NCBI RefSeq assembly: GCF_901000735.1
Contig: NC_081547.1
Coordinates: 27,763,382-27,827,381 of the forward strand
Reading direction: 5' to 3'
Length of the DNA stretch: 64,000 bases
DNA from: Corylus avellana
Taxonomy: Eukaryota > Streptophyta > Magnoliopsida > Fagales > Betulaceae
The notes beneath the pieces are model-generated. The model saw only the letters and a list, made by a program, of their open reading frames with translations, was not told the origin of the DNA and made no database searches. Below, in pieces: positions 12,206-22,973 of the stretch; within the stretch, counting starts at the first letter, position 1, and each line of letters opens with the position of its first letter. The translations under genes were made by a program, and so were the position numbers.

Positions 12206-13640
12206 AGAGAAAAATATATGAGAAAAAAAAATCATAAACAAAACCCACAAAACATAAAACTTCGGCGGACGACAAGGATGGAGGTGGCCGGTGGAGAGGC
12301 GCGTGTCATGCTGGATCTAGCGTAGGAAAGCATATCTACTTTTGAAATATTTCAAGTTGAGAACATTGACAATAGAGATGTTGGAAAATTGGTGTTGATT
12401 ATGGTGGGGGTTTGATCTGTGGAATAAGGCTTCAAAATAGGCAGATTGAAAGACCTCCAAAAAGACGAGAATGGGAGGGAGGGGAAGGAAGAGGAAGCTT
12501 TTTATGGCGTCTCATATCTCACTTTTCTCTTTTCCTCTAGTAATTTTTTCACTTGGGAACTTCAATCATGCATGTACTAGTGTTGTGAGTGTTAAGTCAT
12601 ATATTGAGAAAGTATAAAGAAAAATAGTAGTTAATATACTTAAGTGGACCATAGCCTATTAGCTTAGGCTTTTGAGTTAAAGTGGTGTTTAACTATGTAT
12701 ATTATGCTATTGGTAAAAACTCTATAACGACTTTATCTCCCAACAACTAGGTTTATTTGGATTATATAAATGACTATAAAGAACTTTAATTATGACTAAT
12801 TTTTTTGTAAATATCGTATAAATTTGATTAAACATGTGCTTAAAGAATAATATTATTCTTTACACCCCTTTCAAACAGACTAATATTTAGTAAAGTATAT
12901 CCACCAACTATATGGTCTTTCCATCTATTGAAAGTTATGGGAGGTTGGTGGGTGGGTGGGTTGCAAGGATATATAATAAAGTATATCCACCAACTATAGG
13001 GTCTTTCCATCTATTGAAAGTCATGGGAGGTTGGTCGGTGGGTGGGTTGCAAGGATATATTTGAAATTTTTATCAATCTACTTAAAGTTGTGACAATATA
13101 TATAAAATTTTTTTCCTACCTACTTTGTTTTGATAATATAATGAAAAACTGCTCACTCCTTCACCCTAAGGAGTTAGCTCAAGTGATAATTAAGGGATTT
13201 GATCTTGATGGCAATCCGGTCTAAGGTAGAATTCCCTTAAATGCAAATATGGAAATACCTTATCATAATGGTTAAAAGTTTTGTAAGAGACATAACTTGT
13301 AACAATCATAGACAAGCAGAATGCTTTGCCATTGGTTGAGTTCGTGTGGCCTTCCAAAACCCCTGCATTTGATTTAAAGTGGGAATTTGGATTCCAATTG
13401 AAGTCAATCTACCACTACAATCCTTTCGAGCCTCACTTACAAGATTTGAAAGCTTGATGATTTGTACTGACAACCATTAAACTAACTCCTACTATTGATT
13501 CCTTTAACTTACTGTCATTTTTTTCCGGATTTATTTTTTTAATAAATGGCTTGTTTGTGGATAATGAGACACGGGGAGAAATGGGGACTTGGAAATTGGA
13601 ATGAACTTCCCTCCTGAGCTCAGGTTGAAATCACAACAGT
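11450..13640. other. LecRK 3'-flank block, second part
   Basis: Homologous in reverse complement to about 30,020-31,950, the DNA downstream of LecRK2. It includes an (AG)n tract at 12,173-12,200. No gene is supported; a 61-codon open frame over the (AG)n tract is low complexity. It ends directly at the LecRK 3' relic. Confidence 0.6.
12892..13061. repeat. 86-bp tandem duplication
   Basis: Two direct copies (12,892-12,977 and 12,978-13,061) start AAAGTATATCCACCAACTAT and end GGGTTGCAAGGATATAT, differing at a few bases. The paralogous region near 30,660-30,760 has only one copy, so the duplication is local. Confidence 0.85.
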
Positions 13641-13642
13641 GC

Positions 13643-13770
13643 TACGACCACCACCACCACCGCCGCCCCCACGATCTTTTTTCTTATATGGCATCACCAC
13701 CTACTCCCGCAGCTCCAGCTTGCCCTCCAAGTACCTGACCACCATCCTCATCGTAGGGCTTACGTCGGCG
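13643..13770 (-). pseudogene. LecRK C-terminal relic
   Basis: On the minus strand this 128-bp segment matches codons near the end of LecRK2 (about 29,690-29,813): the RYLEGELELREEVAMPYKKK region followed by the Gly-rich tail. Several substitutions are present and all upstream coding sequence is missing; it stops at a (TA)n/MITE junction at 13,771. Compared with LecRK2, about 200 bp covering the stop codon and 3' UTR are also deleted, joining directly to the flank at 13,620. It is a decayed array member. Confidence 0.8.
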
Positions 13771-13784
13771 TATATATATATACG

Positions 13785-13851
13785 CGCCAAACACCGTTTT
13801 AGAAAATATTTTTCGACTGAAAGTATTTACGTCGAAACAAACGGAGCCTAA
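13785..13851. mobile_element. Truncated MITE end
   Basis: Ends CGTCGAAACAAACGGAGCC, a common plant MITE terminus (reverse complement GGCTCCGTTTGTTTCG). Only one end is present, so it was truncated when the LecRK relic was cut. Confidence 0.4.
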
Positions 13852-15136
13852 GAGTAAACTGTTAATCCGGGCACTCTTATTGAACTCTTTAAACAAAAGT
13901 TAAATTTAAGAAGAAAAACCTATTTTAAAAAAAAACCACATTTTAATTATATTTTTTACCTGACAATAGTTAAATTTGAAATAGCTTGTTAAATGGGTTT
14001 TTCTTAAAAATAAAAAATAATAATAATGAAAAACTAAATTTGAAGAGCTCAGAGCATTTACTTTCCTTTTTGATCCTCTAACAAAATAGCCAAAGTAGAA
14101 TTTGTGATACAATAATTTTTCAAATATTAAGATTTCAATTGAAGATGTAAGAAAGAGAGAAAAATAAATCACTCAATTATGATGGAATGGATAACCTTCG
14201 ATAACCTTTCTTGACTAGCTGCATATTGTTAAAAGTGCTAATAAAATGAATAAATTCCTCATTCTTTATCGTTTAAATTTTCATGATAAATAATAATTTA
14301 ATATAGTATAAAAATAAAAATTATAAATTTAAAACTCAAATTCTCACAATTTATTTCATTTTACAAAAAATATTTCACGTATTTGTATATCACACCCACA
14401 AACGGAAAGTGGCCTTTAATTTAGCTTCTCATTTCTAAGTAACTCATCGTTTTTTTTATTTTTTATAGATAATGTAAGTAATCCGGTCCACCCAGCGCCG
14501 CCGTTTGCGAAACATGGGCGCAGAGCGCTGATTTGGGAACAAGTTTTTTTTTTAATTGTCAAATTCATTTTTCATGTTAATAAATAACTCAATATTTTTG
14601 TTCTCGCAAAACGTTTTAAAAAATATATGAAAAATTAGTTAAAACACATCATATTAATCAGTTTGAAGCTGATGTAAAAATCTAATGTGCAGCGTTGCAC
14701 GAGTAGAATTAGTCTTCATTTTATCCCACACTGAAAAAGTTGAAAGAACTTTAATTACTTTATAACTTATAAGGAATTATCTTTTCCTTAGTCTAAATTG
14801 GTTTCTGAATAGAAACTCTACTATTGTCACCGACTCACCAGTACAAAGCACTGACCGCATACCGCATATTGCATAGTTGTATTGACCTTTTAGGCACACT
14901 TGCCACGGGCCTATATTGTTTGTGTGAAATATAATGCATTTTCCAAGTACATGTATAGCCTGATATTCCAACTAGGGGCAGCTCTTTCCTACGGACAATT
15001 AGGCACGAGAATTTGGGCTCTTTCCTAAGGCCAATTAGGCACGAGAATTTGATTATATAAGTTGTCAAAGGGAAAATTGCCTGTTTAATGACATTCCTTT
15101 GGCAAAGGTGCGTCGAAATCTTGGTGGCTAGCTAGG
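13852..15136. other. Distal 5'-flank block, second copy
   Basis: Non-coding and collinear with parts of 6110-8270 and 9345-9570, but lacking the hAT insertion at 8274-9343. This makes it the empty-site reference for that element. It contains a small direct repeat (CTCTTTCCTA(C/A)GG(A/C)CAATTAGGCACGAG) at 14,981-15,050. Confidence 0.6.
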
Positions 15137-15658
15137 AATTGAAAACATATTCCTGTGATGGTGAAAATTTAGGAGGACTTTTAAACCACTACAAGTACAT
15201 TTAGGAATTGGGCGAAAACTGGAAAGTTCATCCCAAAGACTCTTAAGCTGTGTATAATAGGCACTTACAGAGTTTGCTCCTTGTGTAAGAGTTGAAATGG
15301 CTTTCTGGAGTTGAAAAATCCTTGGGCCATTGCTCTGAGAAAACCTTTCATGGAGATCCTTCCACATATTAGCTGCATTGTCAATGAAGATGATGTTGTT
15401 GGCAATATCTTTTGACACAGAATTGAGCAACCAAGAAGGTAGCATGTTGTTGCATCGCACCCAACCATGCAGTGAAGGTTTCACAATACTTCCATCAACA
15501 AATCCGAATTTTTTCTTGGCAACCAGTGCCATCATCATGGATCTCCTCCAAGTGATAAAATTATCACCATGAAGAGGATGAGAAACAATCACAGATCCTG
15601 GATTGTCAGCATGATGAAGAAAGAAAGGATTAGATGGAAGTGGATTATTGTTGTTCAT
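15128..15658 (-). pseudogene. Truncated Copia-type gag
   Basis: From the Met at 15,658 the minus strand reads a Ty1/Copia gag N-terminal domain (Retrotran_gag_3 / UBN2 type). Landmarks in order are the start-proximal HGDNFITWRRSMMMAL motif, a W...LLNSVS...I segment, the WKDLHERFSQSN motif, FQLQKAISTLTQG, then YYTQLKSLWDEL and a Cys pair (KCTC). In Copia polyproteins this precedes a zinc knuckle, protease, integrase and RT-RNaseH, all absent. The frame stops at 15,128 and host flank resumes at about 15,137, so the element is 3'-truncated and inactive. Confidence 0.8.
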
Positions 15659-15813
15659 CGATGCGTCAGAAGATTCAGGTGTGATTGTCACCACTGAATC
15701 AAACAGAAAATTGAGAGACAACTTTGAAGAAAGAACAGAAAGAAGAAGAAAGCTTAAGCTTTGAAGGAAAAGCTTAAGGAATGTTAATGGCGGAAACTTG
15801 AAGAGAGCTCGAT

Positions 15814-16022
15814 GGCTCTGATACCATAACAGAGAAGAAGGAATTCGATGAACTGTTTGAATGTAGAAATGATCTGTTATTGATAAAGTGAATACAATCA
15901 AGTATTTTTACTGTGAATTACAAAGCTAAGAATTATTACACGTGAGAAAATATCTTCTAACTATCTCAACCAACTAACTAATTACTAACTATCTCAACCA
16001 AGTAACTGATTAACTAATAACA
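15814..16022 (-). mobile_element. Copia LTR remnant and primer-binding site
   Basis: On the minus strand TGGTATCAGAGCC (15,814-15,826) matches the usual Copia initiator-Met-tRNA primer-binding site, immediately upstream of the gag remnant. The adjoining 15,827 to about 16,022 is the LTR; its outer end is approximate (a TGTTATTAG start near 16,022). No second LTR was found. Confidence 0.65.
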
Positions 16023-16623
16023 TTAACGGCATAATACGGATAAAATACATACACTTGGAGTAGAGATTTTCGACTGCCGAAGTCAGCCAAGCGTTTGCCA
16101 AGTGAGATTTTTTTTATTTATTTTTTTTATTTTTAATTGAAGAGGAAAGATGTTACAAGGAAGATTATGGATGATCAAATTTAAGGCATTAGCACCGAAT
16201 TTAGGATGACCTACCATTTTAGGGTGATACCATCCTTAAAAGGTTAACCTTCCACTCTTAAATTTTAATTTTGAGTAAAAACCAAATTTTGAAGTATTAA
16301 AACCTAAATACTAGCTCATGAAAATTTAGCTAATAAAAAATAACAAGAGAATCTCACTTCCTTTTTTTATTATTATTTTTTTTATTTTTTAGAGACAACC
16401 ATGCGTTCAATTCGGCAGCTGTATAAAGGAACTCATATACTTTTTTTTTTTGACATGTCCACACAAGAGAAAGGGAAGGAAAAATTTGAACTAATGACTT
16501 CCACTTTATAAAAGGTGGTTCATAGCGGATTGAGCTACCATGAGGAACCGGACTCATACACTTGATATAACGTCATAAACCGAGGACTTAATACTGGATC
16601 TTTGAACTGTCGACCCACCTACC
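16023..16623. other. Spacer 3' of LecRK1
   Basis: AT-rich, containing the SINE listed next. No gene is supported. It does not resemble the 3' flank of LecRK2, so the downstream context of LecRK1 has been replaced. Confidence 0.5.
16441..16550 (-). mobile_element. tRNA-derived SINE, degraded
   Basis: Reverse orientation: a T-tract at 16,441-16,451 (the poly-A tail), then GACATGTCC, a B-box-like stretch and an A-box TAGCTCAATCCG-like stretch near 16,530-16,541. Same family as 56,383-56,513. Confidence 0.6.
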
Positions 16624-18668
16624 TTAAACGTTACACTCCGACGACATAGTCACAAAGGATTGCGCATAATCCTCAAACTCAACACCACGACCAGCAGCAT
16701 CACTTGTTTTCCTGTATGGCATCGCCACCTCCTCCTGCAGTTCCAACTGACGTTCCAGGTACCTCACCACCTGTCTCATCGTGGGGCGTGCCTCAGGTGA
16801 ATCGTTGGAACAAATTAAGCCCAGTTTGAGCACCAAAGCAGCCTCAACCTCGTCAAATTCCCCTCCATCCTGCGATCTACAACATCAAGCACTGCACCTA
16901 CCACCCACTTCTCCCAAACCCAGCTCACCAGCATCAGCTCCTCCGACGATGCGTTACGATTAATGGGTCTTCTACCACAAACCACTTCCAGCAACAAAGC
17001 GCCAAAGGCATACACATCCGAGCTGGTTGTAGGCTTGCCTGTGCGCGTGAGTTCGGGTGCCAAATAACCCAGCGTGCCCACCACCCTGGTGGTGCTTGCG
17101 TTGGAGCCGTGGTCGTATAGCTTAGCAAGACCAAAATCACTCAGCCTTCCATTAAACTCCGAATCTAATAACACATTTCCTGCCTTGATGTCTCTGTGAA
17201 CTACAGTTTGTTCCCACTCCTCATGTAAATATAAAAGCCCCGAGGCCACACCTTTGATGATCCTGAACCTTTGCTCCCAGCTCAGGATTGTTTTAGGCTC
17301 ATCAAACAGGCACTTGTCCAAGCTTCCATTCGGCATGAAATCATACGCAAGTAGTAGATCACCTTTTCGACGACACCAACCCAACAATTGAATCAAATTT
17401 CTGTGACGAAGACGGCCAATACTAACAACCTCCGACACGAATTCTCGCAAACCTTGTTTCGAATTATGGGAAATACGTTTGACAGCAACTTGGGTGTCCG
17501 AGTTTGGCAGAGTTCCTTTGTAAACTCGACCAAACCCACCAGATCCAAGTAGCTCTTTCTCTTTGAAACCCCTAGTTGCTTTCTTCAGCTCGTCGTAAGA
17601 AAATCTTTGCGGACCAATATCATGCTCCCAGGCCTCAACCACATCAGCCCTCTTCATCTTCCTGACGATGTAAAACGTCAAAGCAGCAAGCAAAATCACA
17701 GCCAAAGCACATGAAACAGAGGCGCCAACAATTAGGCCTCCACGATTCTTTTTGGTCCCAGTGGCAGTAGTGGGGAGCTGGAGCTTAGGAAGTTGAGATA
17801 AATTGAGAGATTTAGCGTCTCCATTCACGTTGAAGCTCCAACCCATGATATAATGCGAGCTCGTCAATAAACCAGTACCAGCAGAAAACCCGATGTACAT
17901 GTATTCATTAAGAATTTGTGAGAGGTCCACTTTAGAGGACAAAAGTATAGAACTGGGTTTGGCAGAGTCCATCACAATCCTGACATTTAATTGATTTGTA
18001 GGCGAATTATAATCGATCCATGCCTGAATTACCTGACCACTAGTCAAATTAAAGGGGACCGGAACAGATTTGTTGGATATTATGCTATTGATGTCGACGG
18101 CAACATGGTTGTTATTGGTTTCACCGAGCTCCTCATTCATGTAAGTGTCGAATTCGACCGCTAATATGCGGTTCGAGAAGTTCCCATTGTTGCTGCTGTT
18201 GAAGAGGCCAATATAAGAGCCCGCATTAGCCCCAGGAATCCCTTTTGTGGGGGAGATTGCGAAAGCGAGGCCATCGCCGCCTTGCTTCCCAGGCTGGGGG
18301 ATTATAGCGAAAGCGAAGGAGGTGGAGAATGACATGACTTCACCGCTGGAGTTCTTGAATTGGATTGGGTTTGAATAAAACGCGTGGCCGGGTGCCATGG
18401 TCGTGTCGTAGTCTGTTAGCCGAAGTACGTCATTGATCTCAACCTCTTCAACTCTGGTTGCAACGCCGTCTAAGATCATGCTGTTGCCAGCAGCATTGAA
18501 CTCGCTGGTTGATGCAACGCCTGCTGCACCGTCCAAGACCAAGTTGTTGCCAGCAGCATTGAACCCGCTGCTGTGTTCGTCCAACAAGAGTCTAGTATGG
18601 TCCAAATTAGGCTTTACTGGACATAGGAGTAGAAGGAAAATCCAAAGAGAGATGAGTTTTTCTGCCAT
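16624..18668 (-). pseudogene. LecRK1: L-type lectin receptor kinase with single-base frameshift
   Basis: The start is the conserved MAEK Met (18,668); an in-frame Met seven codons upstream is not conserved in paralogues. In order: signal peptide (about residues 1-20), legume-lectin domain (about 25-290), one membrane span (about 311-334), then kinase with glycine loop GSGGFG 375-380, catalytic HRD Asp493 and DFG 511-513, an RD kinase. The kinase resembles LecRK clade IV. The N-terminus of the lectin domain carries a 21-residue tandem duplication. Near 16,858 one base is missing relative to LecRK2 (GAATTTGACGAG versus GAAGTTTGATGAG). This shifts the frame late in kinase subdomain XI, giving a shifted tail ending at 16,815; the original frame resumes and runs to a stop at 16,624. 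Only one contig covers this base, so a sequencing error is possible. Otherwise the gene looks intact. Confidence 0.85.
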
Positions 18669-19033
18669 GAAAGCGAAAAAAGAATTCAACTTTGTGACTA
18701 GAGAAAATTCAGGGTGTTAAATGATTTTGATATGGGGCTGAGTCCCAGCGCGCAGCTTCTTCCCTTCCCTACATATAAGCAAAATCTCAATCGTAAAAAT
18801 TCAGCTGCAGCTTTTTATATTTTCTTTATACATTAAGATTATTACCACATCATTTATTATAATCATATGACATTCTTTCTTGTCTTACACCTCCTTATAC
18901 AAAATAAATAAATATAAAAATAAATTTTTTTAAAAATAAAAAATATATACATATTTTAATGTCATAAAAAAATATAGAGAAAAGTCATTGTAAAGTCTAT
19001 TTAAGTAGAAAAACAAAAAGTAATTTCATTCTT

Positions 19034-19068
<35 letters not shown>

Positions 19069-20090
19069 AGAAATTACTGTGAATGTTGTAAGTACAAGTA
19101 TTAATGAGAAATTACTTGAGTGGCTGGACGGAGTAATGATTCACATAACGCAGACGTGTATGAACAGTCATGCATGCTCAGCAATTTTTTTTTTAATATT
19201 TTAATTAAAAATAAATAAAAATTACTGAGCATTTCATGCACACAACGTTGTGTTTATCATTAGTCGGCTTGACGATGTGGATTTGAATACATGTGTCTAA
19301 TGTTCATTGGTTTGGCATGAATAAGATGACAGTTATGGGACCCAACTGCTTTGCTTTCTTTTTTTTGTAGGCCGCACTACTCATTACGAAGTTGCATGTT
19401 AAATTTCGTGGACGGTGTCCAACTAAAGCTGGTCAAAGAGCATCCATTACGGCTCAATTGAAAACAAAAAAAAAAAAGGTTGAGCAAAGTCTCAAGTTTG
19501 ATTGATTTCAAAAATATCATTGATTGGTTATTATGAACGTTTACAAGCTTCCTATTATAGGAAAAGCAAAGCAATAAAGTAATCTAAAAGCATTAAAAGA
19601 AGGAAAATGTGTTTTTTATTTTTATTTTATTTAACTAGCTACTTTTTAAAATTATAAATTCTCTAAATATTTTTTTATTTTAACTAAATATTATTTTTTA
19701 TTAATAAATATAATTGTCACGAAACTCATTCACTTTGATTCAATGTAAGATTTATCAAAATGCCACTCCAATAAAAAATAAATAACTTTTGCTCTTGGTG
19801 TATTTATATTTGGAGAATAATTAAAGCAAATGTTAAATTTAACTTTGAATAAAGAGTTTGATAAATAATATCTTTTGTGAATTTTGTTAAAATTTTAGAT
19901 AAATGTTAAATATGAAGAGTTTGATGGAGATGCTCTAAATTTTTTTTAACTTATCTCGTTAGGAAAAAAGTGATATGTACATTTTGTTATACTACGTACA
20001 AAAAAAAAAAAAAAAAAAACTCATTTTTTAATAAAATGTGGTCTTTTAAGTAATTTGCAATAATATGACACACGTCACTTTTTAAAGCTC
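18669..20090. other. LecRK1 upstream region
   Basis: On the minus strand a TATA-like TTATATGTAG lies near 18,771-18,781, about 105 bp upstream of the start codon. The remainder is AT-rich with a (TA)n tract at 19,037-19,065. The part from about 19,940 onward is related to 23,027-23,225, upstream of the neighbouring pseudogene. No gene is supported. Confidence 0.5.
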
Positions 20091-20594
20091 GTGATTTAAC
20101 CAAACCAAAAACCAGATGTAAACGGTGAACGGAGGATTGCCATTCCTATTCGAAGCAAAAAAGCAAAACGTCGAGTGACAGTTCCCGTCGCAACCCAATC
20201 ATTGTTTGCTGGTGGCCGGTACCAACAGACGACTACGAGCTTCAGAGCCATGTTGCCGTGGGAGTGATATACGTTGTGTTGCACTTCGCAAAAAGCCAAA
20301 ACGTACTGTCAACAATTTTTAATATAATTTGAGAACTTATAAAATTAATATAAAATTAAGGAATTAAAGTTGACCAAAACTGAACTATTTATCATAGTAC
20401 TCCTAATAAGTTCTTCAATCAATACTTAAATTTGAGTAAAAAAACCTATTTTTTTAAAAACCAAATATTTAATTATATTTTTTGAAAAAAATAATTAAAT
20501 TTGAATAGCTCAAAGCATTTACTTATAGGCTTATTATGAATGTTTTTTTTAAAAAAAAAAAGAAAAAAAGAAAAAAAGAAAGAAAGATAAAATC

Positions 20595-21413
20595 AGGGGT
20601 AAAGTAAACTTATTGTTGAAAAATGGAGCCAAATGAGTAAATTAAACAAAAGTAGTATCTTTTAGAAGACGTCAAAGGAATAGTATATAGTTGTTGCACC
20701 AACTAAGCCGTCAAAGAAATAGCGTATGGTTGTTACACCAACCATGAACTTTCATATTTCTCACAAACCCTTCTACACCTATATAAGGAGCATCAAGCTT
20801 TAATGTTTCAAAAAGTTAAGACAAGAAAAGATAGAGAGAGAAAAAGAAGGAAAGGTTGAGAGAAAAGAGTATAGAGAAATAAGTCTAGTGTTAGGCATAT
20901 AAGAATTGCAGATCACAACATAGAAGAGTTGTGTGCAATCTCTCTCAGAAATATCTCTTGTAAAGTCTCCTTGTTATTTTCTTCCAAAGTAGTGAAATCT
21001 CTGCAACTCGGTGTATGTAGGCAGTATTGGTGGTACCACGTATAAATTTCTTGTATTGTGTGTGATTGTGCGTGTTCATAGTATTAATCAAAATACACGT
21101 GTATGTTCTGTCTAGGAAAGATTGAATTTTAAGTGAGACCGGTGTGACTCCTCCAATCTTACCTAGGAACATACCGAGTTGTATCTTTGGTAAAATACTA
21201 TTTACCATACTTGTGTGTTGTTGTTTTCTTGACAGATTGGATCCCAAAATCCTGGAGAGGAATTAGCAACGCCTAATTACCTAACACCTATCCCCCTCAA
21301 GCTATCACCCCAATGACAATCTATCCTCAAACTATCAATTGCGATAATTTACCTCCAAACTACCAAAACAATGACAATGTACCCTCAATACTAGCAAAGT
21401 GACAAAATTACCG
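20595..21413. mobile_element. Half MITE interrupted by a solo LTR
   Basis: The sequence outside 20,614-21,286 matches the left arm of the complete MITE at 23,515-23,879 (AGGGGTAAAGT, then CCCCCTCAA, then AATTGCGA(C/T)AATTTACCTC). The right arm is missing. The break at 21,413 joins the pseudogene through a short filler. Confidence 0.75.
20614..21286 (+). mobile_element. Solo LTR, 673 bp
   Basis: Begins TGTTGAAAAATGG and ends CCTAACA. The unoccupied homologous site at about 23,525-23,545 (CACTTATCCCCCTCAA) shows CTTAT (20,609-20,613) and CCTAT (21,287-21,291) as a 5-bp target duplication with one mismatch. A TATA box (TATATAAGG, about 20,780) and an R/U5-like stretch typical of plant LTRs (CACGTATAAATTTCTTG near 21,037-21,053) give plus orientation. 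No internal retroelement domain remains, so it arose by LTR-LTR recombination. A copy at 36,436-37,108 belongs to the overlap. Confidence 0.85.
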
Positions 21414-21437
21414 AAAATTGAACCAAATTCAAGCCAA

Positions 21438-22239
21438 TCATACACAAGTAGTAGATCAGCTTCCCGACGGCACCAACCCAATAATTGAACCAAATTTCTA
21501 TGACGAAGACGCCCAATAGTAGAAACCTCCAATATGAACGATTGCAAACCTTGTTTTGAATGTTGGGAAATACGCTTGACAGCAACTTAATTGGGTGTCT
21601 GAGTTTGGGAGAATTCCTTTGTAAACTCGACCGAATCCACCAGATCCAATTAGCTCTATCTCTTTGAAACCTTTTGTTGCTTTCTTCAGCTCCTCGTAAG
21701 GAAATCTATGCGGACCAATATCATGCTCCCACTCCTCAACCACATCAGCCATCTTTTTCCTCCTGACAATGTAAAACGACAAAGCAGTAAGCAAAATCAC
21801 AGCCAGAGCACATGAAACAGAGACGCCAACAATTAGGCCTCCACGATTCTTTTTGGTCCCAGTGGCAGTAGTGGGGAGCGAGCCTAGGAAGTTGAGATAA
21901 ATCGAGAGATTTAGCGTCTCCATTCACGTTGAAGCTCCAACCCAGGATACAATGCGAGCTCGCTGCTAAACCCGTAGTAGCAGAAAACCCGATGTACATG
22001 GATTCGTTAAGAATTTCTTGAATTGGATTGGGTGTGAATAAAACCCGTGGCCGAGTGCCATGGCCGAGAAGTCTGTTACCCGAAGTACGCCATTGTTGTC
22101 AACCCTTGCAACGTCGTCTAAGCTCATGTTGTTGCCTGCCGCTGAACTCGTCCAACAAGGGTCTAGCAATATCATCTTGAGGCTTTACAGGATATAGGAG
22201 TAGATGGAAAAACCAGAGAGAGGTGAGTTTTTCTGCCAT
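21438..22239 (-). pseudogene. LecRK pseudogene with internal deletion and lost 3' half
   Basis: From the conserved MAEK start (22,239) it follows its paralogues through the signal peptide and first lectin strand. It then jumps from the HPIQFKN region to the [12 protein letters not shown] region: 436 bp of lectin coding are missing, and the repaired junction keeps a 4-bp microhomology (AGAA). The membrane span and the kinase glycine loop are present. Further disruptions are a 2-bp loss near 21,878 and a 4-bp gain near 21,589, just before the catalytic Lys codon. The kinase ends after LLLVYD; the catalytic and activation segments are gone, replaced by 24 bp of filler and the half MITE. It cannot encode a receptor. 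The copy at 35,483-36,284 carries the same lesions. Confidence 0.9.
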
Positions 22240-22340
22240 GAGAGCGAAAAAGGAGTACGGCTCTGTAAGGTTACGAAAAGTCGGGATTCAATCATTATAA
22301 TATGGCGGGTAAGCGGACATGGATCGTGATCCACAGCAAG

Positions 22341-22356
22341 CTGGGGCATTGCCCTT

Positions 22357-22398
<42 letters not shown>

Positions 22399-22973
22399 TT
22401 TGACCATTGATTCTCATGGAATTTGCCATGTGTTAACTAATTAAAAAAATAATATTTTATTATTTAAATTTTTTTTTAAAAAATATAAAACAAAATGATA
22501 TATATATATATATATATGAGGGTGGCCAGCCACCCCACCTAGTTGAGAGATCGGGTGGCCGAACCACCCCTTAGGGCCATGGGGGTGTCCGAAATCCACC
22601 CCCAATAGCCGGCTGGGGGTGGCTTCGAGGGGGTCGTTTGGCTACCCTCTAAGGCCAAACCCAAAAGTGGGTTTGACCCTGGGGGGAAGCCGAACCACCC
22701 TCTAGGGCCACGTGAGTGGTTTCGGCCACCTCCAGTCGGCCCTTGGGGGTGGCTTTTGGCCACACCCATGTCTCAGGTGGGGGTGGCCGGCCGCCTCATA
22801 TATTTTTATTTATTTTGTATTTTGTTTTATCATTTTGTTATATATATATATATATATATAATTTAAATAATAAAATATTATTTTTTAATTAGTGAACACG
22901 TGGTAGATTCTAAACTATTGGATGAGAATTAATGATCAAGATTTAAACAAAAAATTAAAGGGCAATTCCCCAG
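22341..22973. mobile_element. MITE with AT-rich inverted arms and a GC-rich core
   Basis: The inverted arms begin CTGGGGCATTGCCCTT and end AAGGGCAATTCCCCAG and extend about 150 bp each, including (TA)n tracts (22,360-22,394). The core (about 22,518-22,797) is strikingly GC-rich, built from GGGTGGCC/GGCCACCC motifs on both strands. Apparent open frames over the core (22,539-22,769) are Pro/Gly/Arg-rich consequences of this composition, not a gene. Related cores occur at 25,520-25,590 and 46,465-46,565. Confidence 0.8.

Noticed and set aside
22539..22769. A Pro/Gly-rich small protein in the GC-rich MITE core
   Set aside because: The frame is a by-product of the symmetric GC-rich repeat, and it lies between transposon arms.
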